Source of the DNA: Stemphylium vesicarium
Taxonomy: Eukaryota; Ascomycota; Dothideomycetes; Pleosporales; Pleosporaceae
Assembly: GCA_004380135.1 (NCBI GenBank)
Contig: QXCR01000106.1
Coordinates: 1 to 64,000 of the forward strand
Length of the DNA: 64,000 nucleotides
Reading direction: 5' to 3'
Shown here one piece after another: positions 20,657 through 32,647 of the stretch. Within the stretch, counting starts at the first letter, position 1. Each line of letters opens with the position of its first letter. A model generated the notes under the pieces. The model had not been told where the DNA came from. It saw only the letters and a program-made list of their open reading frames with translations, and searched no databases. The position numbers were made by a program, and so were the translations under genes.

Positions 20657-20959
20657 GCAAAACAAGGAACAGGTATGAGGGTTGTAAGATATTTGAGATG
20701 TAGTGTTAGCGATAGCGCAACAAAACAAGACTAGCATTTTGTTTCTTTCTCGTATATGCACATGGTCTTTGTGAAAAGGCGGGATGCGGTATCCACAATA
20801 CGGTGGTCGGAGTCGGTGGCCTCTTCTCTCCTGAGACCCTTGTTTACGCGAACTGGCCCAAGCTCAATCCCGCGGCATCGCGAGTGGAGCTCCCAGCATC
20901 AACACGCCGAAGCAGCCAATTCCCTGTCGCCGTCTGTCTTGTCCTCTCACACCGCCGCC
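20657..20959. other. intergenic region, apm4 promoter
   Basis: About 300 bp between the array and the AP-2 mu gene. A CT-rich leader ends in GCCGCC directly before the ATG. No other feature seen. Confidence 0.5.
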
Positions 20960-22375
20960 ATGCTCTCCGGTATCCTCATCTTCAATCAGAAGGGTGAGAA
21001 CCTCATCTTTCGCGCCTTCCGCAACGACTGCCGGCCACGACTTGCCGACGTCTTCCGCATCCAGGTCATTTCCAATGCCCAAGTCCGCTCGCCCATCCTC
21101 ACCCTTGGTTCGACGACATTTAGCCATGTTAAGCACGAGAACATCTACCTAGTCGCAGTCACCAAGAGCAATGCCAACGCCGCGCTAGTCTTCGAGTTCC
21201 TGTACCGGCTCGTGGGGCTCGGGAAGGCATATTTTGGCAAGTTCGACGAAGAGGCCGTAAAGAACAACTTTGTCTTGGTATACGAGCTGCTGGATGAGAT
21301 CCTCGACTTTGGATACCCACAGAACACGGAGACGGATACGTTAAAGATGTACATTACCACTGAAGGGGTCAAGTCAGAGAGAGCAATGGTATGTCCCTTG
21401 ATGCGCGGCAAGCGCGACTGCTGCTGACAATGCAACAGGAGGACTCGTCCAAGATTACCATGCAGGCGACTGGCGCACTGTCGTGGCGGCGAGCTGATAT
21501 CAAGTACCGTAAGAACGAAGCCTTCGTCGACGTTATCGAAGACGTCAATCTACTCATGTCCGCGACCGGGACCGTTCTCCGAGCCGACGTCAATGGACAG
21601 ATCATCATGCGCGCATATCTTTCAGGCACGCCAGAGTGCAAGTTCGGCCTCAACGATCGCCTGACGCTGGGCGAGGATCATCTACAACAACCCTCGGGAA
21701 ACAAGGCAGGCGCAAAGGCAACCAGGGCAGCAGCGGGTAGTGTCACATTGGAGGACTGCCAATTCCACCAGTGTGTCAAGCTTGGCAAGTTTGACGCGGA
21801 TAGGATAATATCCTTCGTCCCGCCAGATGGAGAGTTCGAGCTGATGCGGTACCGCGCCACCGAGAACGTCAACCTGCCCTTCAAGGTGCACGCGATTGTT
21901 AATGAGGTCGGAAAGACGAAGGTCGAATACAGCATTGCCATCCGCGCAAACTATGGTTCCAAGCTCTTTGCCACCAACGTCGTCGTACGGATACCAACCC
22001 CTCTCAACACCGCTCGCATCACAGAGCGAACGTCGCAAGGCAAGGCCAAATACGAGCCAGAGCACAACAACATCGTCTGGAAGATTCCGCGCTTCACTGG
22101 GCAGAGCGAGTTCGTACTGAGCGCCGAGGCCAGCTTGACAAGCATGACAAACCAAAAGGCGTGGTCGCGGCCGCCGCTAAACTTGAGTTTCTCGTTGCTC
22201 ATGTTCACAAGCTCAGGCCTGCTTGTACGCTATCTGAAGGTTTTCGAGAAGAGCAATTATAGCAGCGTGAAATGGGTGCGCTACATGACGAGGGCGGGAA
22301 ATTATGAAATCAGGTATGTTTATCCATTGCTGTGCTGTTTGCGCGTTGGTCTTACCAAGTCTTACCAGGTTCTGA
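20960..22375 (+). CDS. apm4: AP-2 adaptor complex subunit mu
   Basis: Exons 20960-21388, 21439-22313 and a 7-nt last exon 22369-22375 give 436 aa, the family length. The last exon supplies only part of Arg plus Phe and the stop, so the protein ends YEIRF, the usual form of this C-terminus. The N-terminal longin-like domain (MLSGILIFNQKGENLIFRAF) fits AP-2 rather than AP-1 mu. The C-terminal mu-homology domain (about residues 170-436) binds cargo YxxPhi signals and phosphoinositides. The complex works at the plasma membrane in clathrin-linked endocytosis and polar growth. It is a conserved gene lying between two fast-evolving regions. The start is supported by GCCGCCATG. Confidence 0.95.
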
Positions 22376-22582
22376 TAAACGGGGGTTTACATATTACTAT
22401 TCATTCATACACTCGGTGTTGCATTGCAGGCGTCATGGGCTCGCCATCTAAGATATCCTTGAATATAATCGAACCATTACAACACTTTGCCGTGTCACGC
22501 CTCGGGATGCACGGACCCGGTTTCCAACTCAGTCTTGCTTCTCGATGCTCGCACGGCTGGTCAATCGCGAGACTCACTCTCT

Positions 22583-23228
22583 ATGTGCATGCAGTATGAG
22601 ATCGACTGGAAATCATTGGCTGAGGACCCGGACAGCTACCCGGGTGTCTACGCCGCACTAGCTAACAATGATTCGTCTCGGAAGCACGTCGAGAGTGCCA
22701 AGTCGCAAGGGCATTGCGGGTCTACTGCCTATGACGATCTTGTTTCGTCGCTCTCTCCTCACATGACTATACCTCTGGTACGTCGCGGCGTGGTTTTTCC
22801 TACTGTGCCACTCACTAACGAAGCTGAAACATTACTCTAACCCATTTTGTGCACTTGTTGGGTAGTATTGCAGCATGGAGGCGTTTGCCGCCATCTTCGG
22901 TGATACTACCCCTTGCATGGCCGAGTGCTGCGCCGCACGCTGCGAGCAGCAGACATGCGGCCACAAGTCGCTGCTCATGTCCTTCAATCATCTCATTCGA
23001 GGCCTGCTCACACCGGAAATTTTGGCTTACAGGTACCGCCATGGAAGCTATCACGGCGATTGGTTTAGCTACGAACATCATCCAACTCATCGAAGTCACT
23101 CAAAACATCTATTCGACAGCCAAAGAAATTGGCAAATCGGCCAGCGGCCTTCCAGAAGAAGTCGAAGGGTTTCGCCAATATGCCGAATGCGTCTGTCGAG
23201 AAATGTACTCAATCATGCAGTCCGGTGA
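22583..23228 (+). CDS. possible small two-exon gene (uncertain)
   Basis: A frame from ATG 22583 (MCMQYEIDWKSLAEDPDSYPG) has a GTACGT donor after 22777. An acceptor GGGTAG at 22865 joins it in phase to a Cys-rich stretch (TPCMAECCAARCEQQTCGHKSLL). Beyond about 23035 this frame overlaps the start of the NLR pseudogene in another frame, so its true 3' end is unclear; it may end by splicing near 23032. I do not recognise the family. It may be a truncated gene or part of the NLR leader. Confidence 0.3.
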
Positions 23229-24350
23229 GAAATCCAAATACGACAGCAATTCTCGGAACCAAGCGGCGAGTCTGCGCAAACATGTCAGGGACCATCTTAA
23301 ACAGCTTGAAGCCTTGAAAATCCCGAAGGTCCGGAGCCGGGCTCGGCCTTGGAAAGCCGCGATTAAGATTTGGTGGCACAGAGGACAGATGGGAGAGTCG
23401 ATGAAGTCAATAACGACGTTGGGTGGTCAGATGGCAAATCATATCGTCTATGTTCATCTCCCATCGATGGATGTCAAAATCGACAATCTCCATGAGCTTA
23501 CCGAAAAGAGCTGAGCGCACCTCTCTCGTGAGATGACACTACTGCACCAGGCAATCCAGCAGCTGCAAAACAAGCATCAGAACAGTGATGAGCTCTTAGC
23601 GACGACGAAGCAGTGGTTTCAGACCCAAGACACAATCGACGCACAGCGACGCTGCCTTCAGGCACTATAATTCAAAGAAATGCACGTCAGAGAGGGACGT
23701 GTAGAGGCAGCTCATCAACGGACATTTGAATGGCTGTTAGATGAAAACCTGGGCCATCGGGTAGACACTCCTTCTACCAAACAGTCGGATACTGCGATAT
23801 TGGAACAACGACGAAGCGCACAAGCAAACTTCTGTGCCTGGCTACGATCTCTAGTCAGGAAGAGCGACTTTTTCTGGATATCAGGCAAGCCAGGAGCGGG
23901 CAAAAGCACACTGATGAGGTTTCTCGTACATCATCCGTTGCTGCTCAAGAATTTGGAACAATGGGCCGGTTCACACACACTTGTCAAAGCACACTTCTAT
24001 TTCTGGAATCATGGGAGCAAGTGGAAAGGTCCACCGAGGGCTTACTGCGATCACTCTTGTATCAGATCCTGAAAGCACATCGACACTCAATGACAGTAGC
24101 CTTTCCCAGTCAAGACTGGGTCATCGCTAGCGATGACTTCGCGTTTCCTGCAGACAAATTGAAGCAAGCACTTGGTCGCTTGCTGACCTCGGACGCTTCC
24201 GCCGGATACAAAATTTTCTTCCTCATAGATGGCCTGGACGAATACGATGATCGTGAAGAGCAGGACATGAAGAACAATGACCTTCTTCAAGAACGGGAGC
24301 TACTCGACCATTTACGTACTATCCGTCAGCAAGAAAGAGTAAAGGTCTGC

Positions 24351-24358
24351 CTTTCTAG
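24351..24358. repeat. target site duplication, left copy
   Basis: CTTTCTAG, repeated exactly at 25793-25800. Removing one copy together with the element restores the NACHT reading frame. Eight bases is the duplication length of hAT elements. Confidence 0.9.
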
Positions 24359-24377
24359 CAGACTTGCTATCAGTCAG
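24359..24377. repeat. hAT TIR, left
   Basis: CAGACTTGCTATCAGTCAG; exact inverted match to 25774-25792. Confidence 0.93.
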
Positions 24378-24718
24378 GTAACTCAGTTAGAACTGACTGA
24401 ACTGACTGCCAAGACTCAGTTTAGTCAGTCAGTTGTCAAGGCTGCTGGACGTCAGTTCAGTCAGTTCAAGAAGCCTCTGGACTGACTGAACTGACTAACG
24501 TTGGACTGACGTTAGCTATTTTGAGGCTGTGTTTTGTAGCCGTGATAGCTACTTCTAGTGTTGTTTGAAAGCGGCGACAAAAGAACGCTAGTCCTATATG
24601 GGCTAGAATTAGCTGCTAGGCCAATCAGAGTTTCTAGAGTGCGCCAGTCTCACCCCGCAAGCTCTACGCGTCTCGCCCGCTATAACCACTCGACGCATAT
24701 TTTCTTCTAGAGTACTTC

Positions 24719-25198
24719 ATATCTACTCCCTCCAACTTAGGCCTCCGCCGCCTCGTTGAATACGATAAGCGCACTTCTCCTCGACCATCGCTATCGAACG
24801 CGCCTACTATTGGCGATATTGCGTGTGAGGCTCAGCCCGATGAGCCCGTTGTAGTACAGGCGGACATACCCGACGACGACCACGACAACTTCGTCGGGCT
24901 TGATTTTAAGCGCGTGCCGTACCTAGAGCGGCGCCAGGTTGAGCGCTGTGGTCGCGGCGGGCCAAAAAGCTTGATCTACAAGAACCACCTCGCGGCGCTC
25001 TGGAAGGTGCCCAACACCCATATCACCGCCCGTGACGGCGTCCACTATCGCGACGGCTGGCTTGATAATAACCATCGGGCGTTCTTGCGAATGTGGCAGG
25101 AGCGAAGCAATGCTACGGTCGACGTAGCCGACGTAGTAACGCCGCCGCAAAAGAAGCCCCGGCTAGGGTTGTCAGCGTCGCGATTAGCCTTTCTATAG
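24719..25198 (+). pseudogene. hAT transposase N-terminal fragment
   Basis: A frame from ATA 24719 to the stop at 25196-25198 reads STPSNLGLRRLVEYDKR and onward to PYLERRQVERCGRGGPK and HRAFLRMWQERSNA. The equivalent start codon is intact in copy 1 (96-98), so ATA is a mutated ATG. About 160 codons survive; the RNase H-like catalytic core and dimerisation domain are absent. A CCAAT box lies about 80 bp upstream. Confidence 0.6.
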
Positions 25199-25735
25199 CC
25201 GTCGATTAAAACTAATCTACGGTAGGTAGAGATAAGTTAGAAAAGAGATAAATATAAAATCTAGAGGCGGTAACTAGCGTTAGCTAAGGAGAATTAGCTC
25301 TCGCTTAACTCGCTACTCTACTAGGAGTTAGTTACTAGATAATTTCTAGTACTCTCTAAGTTTGCTATTAATATATTTATAATACTAGCGGTAGTAGTAG
25401 ACTGTAAGTGGATATTTAGCAAGCTTAGCGATATATTAGGCATGCGGAGACTCTAAATGAAGCTAGAGCTTGTCGCAGCTTTATAGAGTTTGAAGAGCTA
25501 GAAGAGGCTTGGTATACGGCCAGTAACCACCTCTACTTATCGGCCAGCACGTGTACTATCAGAGGAAAAGATTTTAAGAATACAAGAGCAGCTGTCCCAA
25601 TTCGACATTAGTTAATCTAGTTTAGGTTAGTCCAGTCAGTCCGCAGCAGCAGCAACGTTAGTTCAGTTCAGTCAGTTTTAATTTACCTAAAAAGTCTTGG
25701 CAGTCAGTTCAGTCCAGTTCAGTAACCTTCAAACA

Positions 25736-25777
25736 TCAGTTCAGTCAGTCCGGAGGCCTCCGGACTGACTGAACTGA
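25736..25777. repeat. 42-bp perfect palindrome at the hAT right end
   Basis: The sequence around CCGGAGGCCTCCGG reads identically on both strands for 42 bp, flanked by the CAGT-type repeats. A less perfect version occurs in copy 1 (about 405-455). It could form a hairpin or cruciform beside the TIR and may be a transposase-binding site. Confidence 0.85.
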
Positions 25778-25792
25778 CTGATAGCAAGTCTG
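25774..25792. repeat. hAT TIR, right
   Basis: CTGACTGATAGCAAGTCTG; exact reverse complement of 24359-24377. It partly overlaps the 42-bp palindrome. Confidence 0.93.
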
Positions 25793-25800
25793 CTTTCTAG
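25793..25800. repeat. target site duplication, right copy
   Basis: CTTTCTAG, identical to 24351-24358; the NACHT frame resumes immediately after it. Confidence 0.9.
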
Positions 25801-27337
25801 TCGCCCATGGCTGTCATTCCAGAAAGAATTCGGTACAAACAGCGACTTCCATCTACAGATCTACGATTTGACAAGGCATGATATCACCCTCTACATTCGA
25901 GAGACATTGAAAGAGAATAAGAAATTTGTTAAGCTATCCGCTGACGATGCTGATTACTTATTACTCGTCCAGGAGTTGCTTGATGCTGCAAAAGGCGTAT
26001 TCCTATGGGTTCACCTGGCTTGTCGTTCTCTTCTGGATGGCATCGGTAATGACGACCGCTTGTGCGATCTACACTTCCGATTGCGCAACTTACCCCGAAA
26101 GCTTGAGCAATTCTACCAACAAATCCTGGATACTGTTCCCGATCATTACTGGAGGCAGACAGCACGGTGTTTACTGGTGGCCTCAAGACACAACCACGTG
26201 CCAGCGTGGGTCAATGAACGACGTCGCAATCTACTCACTTATTGCTTCACCGATGACATCGGATGCTCAAAGGCATTAGCCTATGATACAGTAAGCCCCG
26301 ATACCCTTCTCGAGGCTGTTAATTCAGCGAGCGCCCGGATAAGGGTCTACACCAAAGGACTACTCGATGTACCTGGGCCCTTTCGCTCACCATGGGGGAA
26401 GATGCCGGTGGGCATTCCTGAATTACACATGTTCAGCAACGATACGAGCGTTACTCCCAGTCATCGGACTATAGGAGATCTTATCTCCAAGCCTGAAACC
26501 CATGCTATGCTCATGAAAAAGGCTGAGCTACCGCTTACACTGGAACACATGATGCTGCGCTCCCACACCGCTACACTCAACTGCGTCATCTCCGTCTTGA
26601 AGTTCCTCCAGACGCCTGCACCCGATGGTCAGATATCGCTTCCCCGGTCCGATGAATTCGACAAACAGATTTTCCAGACCATTGTAGGCCTAGTGGCTCT
26701 TTGTCGCGGATACGCCCTGCAGGATCTACAAAAAGGGCTGCATCCACCACACGTGGACGATCTTATCCGGACTATGGAACGTCCAATGGGCTATCTGAAT
26801 ACCACAGTCATATGGGTGGCGCTCCAACATCTAGCCGAAGACAAGCCCTCCACGATTCCAAAGCTCTACTTCGCTGCATTCATCGGCGCGGCTCAGGCAT
26901 GCGAAGTCGCCTTCAGAGATGTCAAGAACCCGGCCACAAACAAAGCTTGTCTTGCGGCAATGTACCATGCCGTTTTCAATTGCAACTACCAGGTCGTCGG
27001 CGTATCCCTGAGACACAAGGTGAACCCCAACGCCTCCGACGGCTGGCAAACACCATGGCAAATGTTCCTGCAGCAGCTATACAACAGTTATCACTTCGTG
27101 ATTGAGAGAAAATCATCCCATCTCAAGTTGGCCATGACCTTTCTCCAAGCCGGCGCAGACCTCGAAGCACGTTGCGACATGAAATTCTGCACTGGGGCGT
27201 ACTCGACGTATTGTCTATTAAGGGTACCAATCTCAGAGAGGGACATGGAAGCTGTAAAGGACAAACTTCGTACCATTGAGTTCTGTGCTGTGGGTACCAT
27301 TTGCCATCTTTTCGACGACACAGACTATGATCTATGA

Positions 27338-27826
27338 TATTAGTGCTTTGGTTCCTCCGACACTCCCTGCTCGGAGTAATCTGGGAAAGGTTCTGGAACG
27401 ATTGAGAAGAAACACCTGAGTGGACCCTGTGCAGTGCGATATCGACCCTACGAGCCGGATGCGGATCAGATTTATCTATCCCCTTATGATGGGAAAGAGG
27501 ATCCGTTCATCTAGCCGTAGGATCACCAGGCGTGAGGGTTCGTTGGCTACCTTTTTAGCTCAGACATGGATGCACTTTCAGGAAATGTGCATCGGCGACG
27601 CCATACTGTCGCTCGAGGCACTTTTTTTTTCTATCACTGAGCATTTCCGAACTACATTTTCCTTGCATTGGGTGGATCGCTGAGTGGAAATCTCATGTCG
27701 TTCCCTTCCATCTACCAAACGGGCGCATCACTACATCAGGTTGACAAACTTTCCAACATTTCCAAGCTAATGTAAACAACACGATTCACATAGTACATAA
27801 CTAATACATTCCTACTATCCCTTCTC
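27338..27826. other. intergenic region
   Basis: About 490 bp between the NLR pseudogene and the 3' end of the galactose oxidase gene (tail to tail). No gene or repeat seen. Confidence 0.5.
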
Positions 27827-29923
27827 TCAAGGCGTCAGCTTGATAATCTTGCCCACACTCGGTGTACCATCCGCATTCATAGCAAACAACAGCCAATACC
27901 CAGGCAACGCAACACCGGGATCCGCCGGAATCGTCATCGTGTAGCTCGTACCGCTTCCCGACGAGGTCAAAGCAATGCGCCTCTGGTCTGTATTAACCGT
28001 ATGCGTCGCAGTCCCGAACCTCACCAGTGAAAACTTAGCAACACCCGCGTTCGTAGTTACGCCCAGACTAGCCCCCAACTTGACGCTGGAAGCAACACTA
28101 TTGATAACAGGACGCACCCGCCTCGTTCCATCAGCGTTCAACAGATAAGGCGGCACAAAGATCTCAGCATCGAAATGGTTGCTCTCGGGGACACCGCCGT
28201 ATTGCGTACAAGGACCGCACAAGCCACCGCCGCCATTGAAGACAGTGGCGTCCGGGAGGAGTATGGCTACAGAGTGGTAGTTACGTGGAATCTGCATGGG
28301 ATTGAGTTGCGTCCAGCGGCCTGTCGCGGGGTCCCATAGCTCAGGGATCAGATGCGCGGTCTCGTCGCGGAAGGGCTGGAGGCGCGATTGGCCGCCGGTT
28401 ACGAAGACGGTGCCGTCGGGTAGTGCGACGCCGTTCGCGAAGCCGCGCGCAAATGCCATGCTTTGCGTCTTGGAGACGGTGGGGTTGGTTTTTGGTGTGC
28501 CGATGGTTATAACGTACGCATTTGTGCGGGCGTCACTAGAGAAGATGTGTCAGTCCCTATTGGAAGGCAATGAGCATGCGCACTGGAAAATTGCTTACCT
28601 GTCTTCATAATGGGCTGCGCCACCAGCAGTCAAGATCTTCCCTGCTACCGCATCATACATGATTGCATTACCGTTCATAGCATGTCCATCGTCCAGTCGG
28701 TTACCAGCTGCAGTAGTGCTTCCGGAACCGACGGTATCATACCAGTTCATGGCAATGGATGGGCCGGCTTGAAACACAGTCTTGTTCTTCCAGCTTTTCA
28801 TGTTGTCAGCATCAAACAAGACAAGTGAGAATAGTAAGACTTACCCAAACAGCCAGGCATGGTTATCGGAACGCCACACCCCACCGCGATCCGCGGTCAG
28901 CATGGGACTCACCAAAGCGTTTTGAAGCAGCGACCACGTGTTCGTACTGGGAGTGTAAATCTCGCCATTCTTGCCTCCTCTCTCTCCACTCCAGGAACCG
29001 CCAATATTGAAGATACGGCCATCGGAGCATGTAGCCGTCGATTGATATCCCCGTGCAATCCGCATGTCCGTTGCAGCAGTCCACGCGCTACCCGCAGGGT
29101 TGTAGATACTTGTCTTGGCAGCGTTGCTGCCCCCAGTAACGATGACTTGGCCGTTGAAGTCAAGCGAGATGCCGGGGCAGAACATGTCGTGTTGCGTGTT
29201 GGATACTTCCAATTCGCTGGATTCGCCTGTAACGGGGTCGTAGATGGCTGTTTGGGTGTAGCCTTGCGCGCCACCGAAGTTGTCCTTGGCAAAGGCTGAC
29301 CAGACCAGAAGCTTCCCGTTGGTGAGTAGCGACACGGCTGCGGGGACAAGAGGGAAGTCTATCGTCTTCTCCCATGACCCTTTGCTAGATACAGGCGCCG
29401 TGTATGCTGTTTCCTGGAAGACATTGATCTCCGCGACTGAGGTCCATTGGTTGGCGGCGCTCTGGGCCTCGGACGTGGCAGTGACCCTTACGTATCGTGC
29501 CGGTCTCGCGACGAAGAAGGTTTTCTTGGTCGTCGCATCGTTGTTGTAGGTACCAACAGCAACGAGCTGCCAGTTCGTGTTGTCGGTGCTGACTTCAATC
29601 TTGTGGCCCCCTATCCTGCCGTTTGCGTTGTTACTCGGCCGCGGCTGGATACTAACTGCGTTGATGTTGTATGAAGACTTCATGTCGACGACAATCCAGT
29701 TGGGCAAAGAGTCGACTGGGGCTGGCTCATATTTGGAGTGCCAAATGCTTGTGCCACTTCCATCGAGTACATTGGCAGGCGGGTTGCCCGACTGAAAGCT
29801 ATCTGCTGTTGCAGTCCATCCTGAGCGGCTGATTGCGACAGACGCCGAAGTGACGAAGCTGGGAAAGCTGGAAAGAGTTGCGATAACAGGAAGAAGCAAA
29901 GATAGACAGTGCTTGGAGACCAT
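27827..29923 (-). CDS. gaoA: secreted galactose oxidase (AA5, copper radical oxidase)
   Basis: Exons 29923-28845, 28793-28599 and 28535-27827 give 660 aa; introns have GTAAGT/GTAAGC donors and a TGCTGACA branch site in the first. Layout: signal peptide (1-26), an F5/8-type C domain (CBM32, about 30-170), a seven-bladed Kelch propeller and a C-terminal Ig-like DUF1929 domain. All active-site residues are present: Cys249 and Tyr293, which form the thioether cofactor; Trp311 stacked above it; and copper ligands Tyr511, His512 and His603. The enzyme oxidises the C6 hydroxyl of galactose or related primary alcohols to aldehydes, releasing hydrogen peroxide outside the cell. CBM32 plus the motif set favour true galactose oxidase over glyoxal oxidase; the substrate could still be another alcohol. 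Confidence 0.95.
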
Positions 29924-30686
29924 TCTGGTAGTTCGATGGAGAGAAGTACCTGATGTGTGTATGGTTCAATAACACTCATGAGACATTCCCTTTTATACGT
30001 TCCCGACCTCATCCTCGCTTGTCAGCACACAAGTCTTCAACCATCCATCACCGCTGCCTCGTTCCTATCGACACTATGATGGTGAGCATGTGACATCTCG
30101 TGGCTTCGGGTGAGCCTAGCCCAAAGAGGCAATGAGGTCAGCGATAGCAGACACTACGCGACGTACATCTAAAGATAGAAGGAGCAAAATAATCGCAAGA
30201 TTGCGAGGCGTACAGCTCAATACCGAAACATGTGTCAAATGCGTATCCATCTCATATTAGCCAATTGGCGACATGCAGCCTTCACAGAGTATCCCCAATG
30301 ATGAGTTCACAATCATCTGCAGCATCCCGAATGTCCGTTTTGGCTGTATTGTATATTAAACTCGCGTGCTAGATGCATTTGGGGAACTTCTAAGCGAGCA
30401 CCAGACCGCTGAACCGGGTATCCGGACCTCGCCTCGAATGCGCGAGGGAAGGAGCTGAGAAAAGGGCTTTTGATGGAGATAAGCAGGCGTCTCTTTCAAT
30501 ATTTGGTGCATCTAGAGCCGTGTCGGCTAATACTTGAGGGTGGGGCGGAACTCGGTTCGTATCGCTGGCCCGGACCTGCATGAACGCCGCCAACCCTCCA
30601 ATGACCTTTTGCGTTGCTAGCTTTGCATACTCTCAGTACGGAGTAGTGCGTCGCGTTGCCCGACTGCGTTTCTGTGTAGTAGCGTA
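29924..30686. other. intergenic region, gaoA promoter
   Basis: About 760 bp upstream of gaoA and downstream of the F-box gene. A 67-codon minus-strand frame at 30390-30593 shows no features. No repeat seen. Confidence 0.5.
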
Positions 30687-32300
30687 CTAGTCCGTTGCTT
30701 CAATCAGCCACATTATGTCATCCATCGGATCCTCAAGGTCTGGCATCTCTTGGTCGGTGCTCTCGCTATCAGTGTCGTCACTCCATTCGTCCTCGTCCTC
30801 ATCGCTCTCGGCATTGCTTCCATTCTCGTCATACCACTGTTGAGCCAGGCTGAGTCTGCTTTCTAGGATTTGACAGAACGTGTACGATTCGATCCCATGT
30901 TCCGCCCTCAAAATCCACCAAATCTTGTCGACCTCAGCTGCGAAGTAGGACGCAGGCGTCCCCACTTCGTCCCGGCAGACTAACGTTAATTCTTTGATAT
31001 TTGGAATCGCCTTCTTCTCGGCAGAGTCCCCAGGCACAAAACCTTGGATCCAATCCTCCACATGTGCGTGAGGGTAGAGAATATCCAGAAACTCTAGCTT
31101 CGGTGGCAGATCTTTTGGCCAACATGTCGTGCCTGGCCATGTTCCGGGTGCCGCGATCAAAAAGGCATGTGGTAGTGCAAGCTTTGTCATTGCCGTAAAA
31201 TGCTTGAACGAAGTCTTGGGTTGCACCAGCATATCCAGTAGCCATTCTAGCTCCGACTCGTCATCCGAGGTTTCCAGTGTGATTTCTAACGTTTCCAAGG
31301 AGTCTTTGACGCTATCGAGCTGGTCTACAAAGTATCCTGCATCTAAGTGAGTGGTTAGGTCGTCACCGATGTGGTAACCGTCGTTGATCCTGTGGGAATG
31401 TGATGTCAGCTCAAGTCACAAAACGTCCTCATGATTGGCTCACATAAGAATCTTGAGGGTCCGAAGGCGATTACAGCCGAGCGCTTCAAAGAGGTCACTC
31501 AGTTGGATCTCCGCTTTTTGGATTAGCAACCGATCAGCAAATTGCACTGAGACAGTCAGAGCAAGATCTTGCAGGTTTTCAGCACCCTGTAGACAGCCCG
31601 GCCCGTTCAAACGCAGAATTGTACCAATGGAGATGGTCTTCAAATCTAGGCTTGTCAAGCTGTCGTAGTGGATGCCGGACTTCAGAACGTGCGTATCGCT
31701 GGTCGTGAGGTGTCGTAAACCAGCCCACCCTGCGATGACTTTATCGGGTGCTGTCATGCCCCCAAAGAGTCCAGACATGCATTCACTCGACGGAGGGCCT
31801 CGGTGATGATCCTTTACCCAAAAGTCAAGGTGGGTAAGATTCGGCAGGAGAACCAGCAACAATCCAGCGAAACCTGACTCAATCGAGTTCTGGATGGTGC
31901 GGTGCCACGGATGCGAGCTCCTGCAGCCGAGTACTTCCAGTTCAGCAAGAGTTCGTGTGCGCAGGGATTGAAGATCGAAGCCATGCTCTTCGCACAACTT
32001 TGCGACATTTTTGCGAACAGTCCTGACGCGAAGACTCTTGACGTTGAGCGCGAGATCAGAGCGGTCGAACAGTGTGCGGAGCAGCTTGAGCAACGGGTTC
32101 ACCTTTGGGTGGCAACCGCACGAGATGAACAGCTTTACCGTCGTGTGGAGGGCCTCTTGGGCGGCGGGCCGAAACTTGCGCGATGCAAGAGAAAAGTTCT
32201 TCAGGTGTCTAGGCGCAGATGAGTCCGGGAGTTGGGCGGCGATCTGTAGCAACAACTCCTCTGGGAGCCGGTGGATTGGCGGGCTTGCTGAGAGCGACAT
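30687..32300 (-). CDS. F-box / leucine-rich-repeat protein
   Basis: Exons 32300-31444 and 31389-30687 give 519 aa; the 54-nt intron has a GTGAGC donor and CACAG acceptor and keeps phase. The chosen ATG lies in CCCACCATGTC, ideal context; an upstream in-frame ATG at 32540 would add 80 low-complexity residues. An F-box-like segment (IHRLPEELLLQIAAQLP) spans residues about 9-50, followed by irregular Leu-rich strands (LPNLTHLDFWV, LTSLDLKTISIG). The tail is strongly acidic (SDEDEDEWSDDTDSES). Such proteins link substrates to SCF ubiquitin ligases through Skp1; the substrate is unknown. Confidence 0.8.
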
Positions 32301-32647
32301 GGTGGGCCTACGCCCTAGCCGTGCAACGTCGCTACCACAGCCGAAGGGGGGAGCGACCTTAAGTTCCGCAGTTCTGCGACCTCTCAGGATGGGCTTGCCG
32401 TATCGCCAAGAGTACCCAGTCGATGTGGGCACATCGCAAGTTGTGATGGACCGCTTAACTTGTGATCGATGGCGAGGTGGAGCAAGGCTGAGAGGGGTGG
32501 CGGAGATGATCTCATCCGATGACGTAATCAGGCGCGACACAAGTGAGACGCGTCGCGTCGGGAAGGCTCGCTTGTCAAGAAGTGCATTATGGCGAAATTC
32601 GATTTATAACTATCTTTCACTTTCAAAAGCTGCAACGATATCTCTGC
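32301..32647. other. intergenic region
   Basis: Upstream of the F-box gene and downstream of the MFS gene (both minus). It contains the in-frame N-terminal extension of the F-box frame. Nothing else seen. Confidence 0.45.

Larger units (their letters stand above)
24359..25792 (+). mobile_element. hAT-type non-autonomous element, complete ends (1434 bp)
   Basis: Perfect 19-bp terminal inverted repeats (CAGACTTGCTATCAGTCAG and its complement) and a perfect 8-bp target duplication CTTTCTAG define both borders. Long CAGTCAGT/CAGTTCAG subterminal arrays lie inside each end. The left part carries the promoter and first 160 codons of a transposase frame; the middle (25200-25620) is AT-rich, full of TA and CTAG, and has no long frame, as expected after RIP-like mutation plus internal deletion. 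Too short to encode a full hAT transposase (commonly over 600 aa). The element interrupts the NLR gene in the same transcriptional sense. Confidence 0.93.
23041..27337 (+). pseudogene. NLR-like NACHT protein gene, decayed and interrupted by a hAT element
   Basis: The reading begins MEAITAIGLATNIIQLIEVT, typical of the helo-like/SesA-type N-terminal domains of fungal NLRs. It stops at TGA (23512-23514), continues in frame, stops again at TAA (about 23668-23670), and continues into FEWLLDENL and Walker A GKPGAGKST (about 23890). A one-base frame change near 24015-24025 leads to Walker B FFLIDGLDEYDD. The frame is then cut at 24358 by the hAT element and resumes at 25801 in exact register, running to the TGA... 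stop at 27337. The distal half is a helical region without ankyrin, WD or TPR repeats that I can see. Such proteins act in allorecognition and programmed cell death in fungi (family knowledge). With two stops, a frameshift and an insertion, this copy cannot make the full protein. Confidence 0.85.

Noticed and set aside
28841..29923. Glyoxal oxidase identity for the AA5 gene
   Set aside because: The F5/8-C (CBM32) domain at the N-terminus and the full galactose-oxidase motif set fit galactose oxidase better; glyoxal oxidases lack CBM32.
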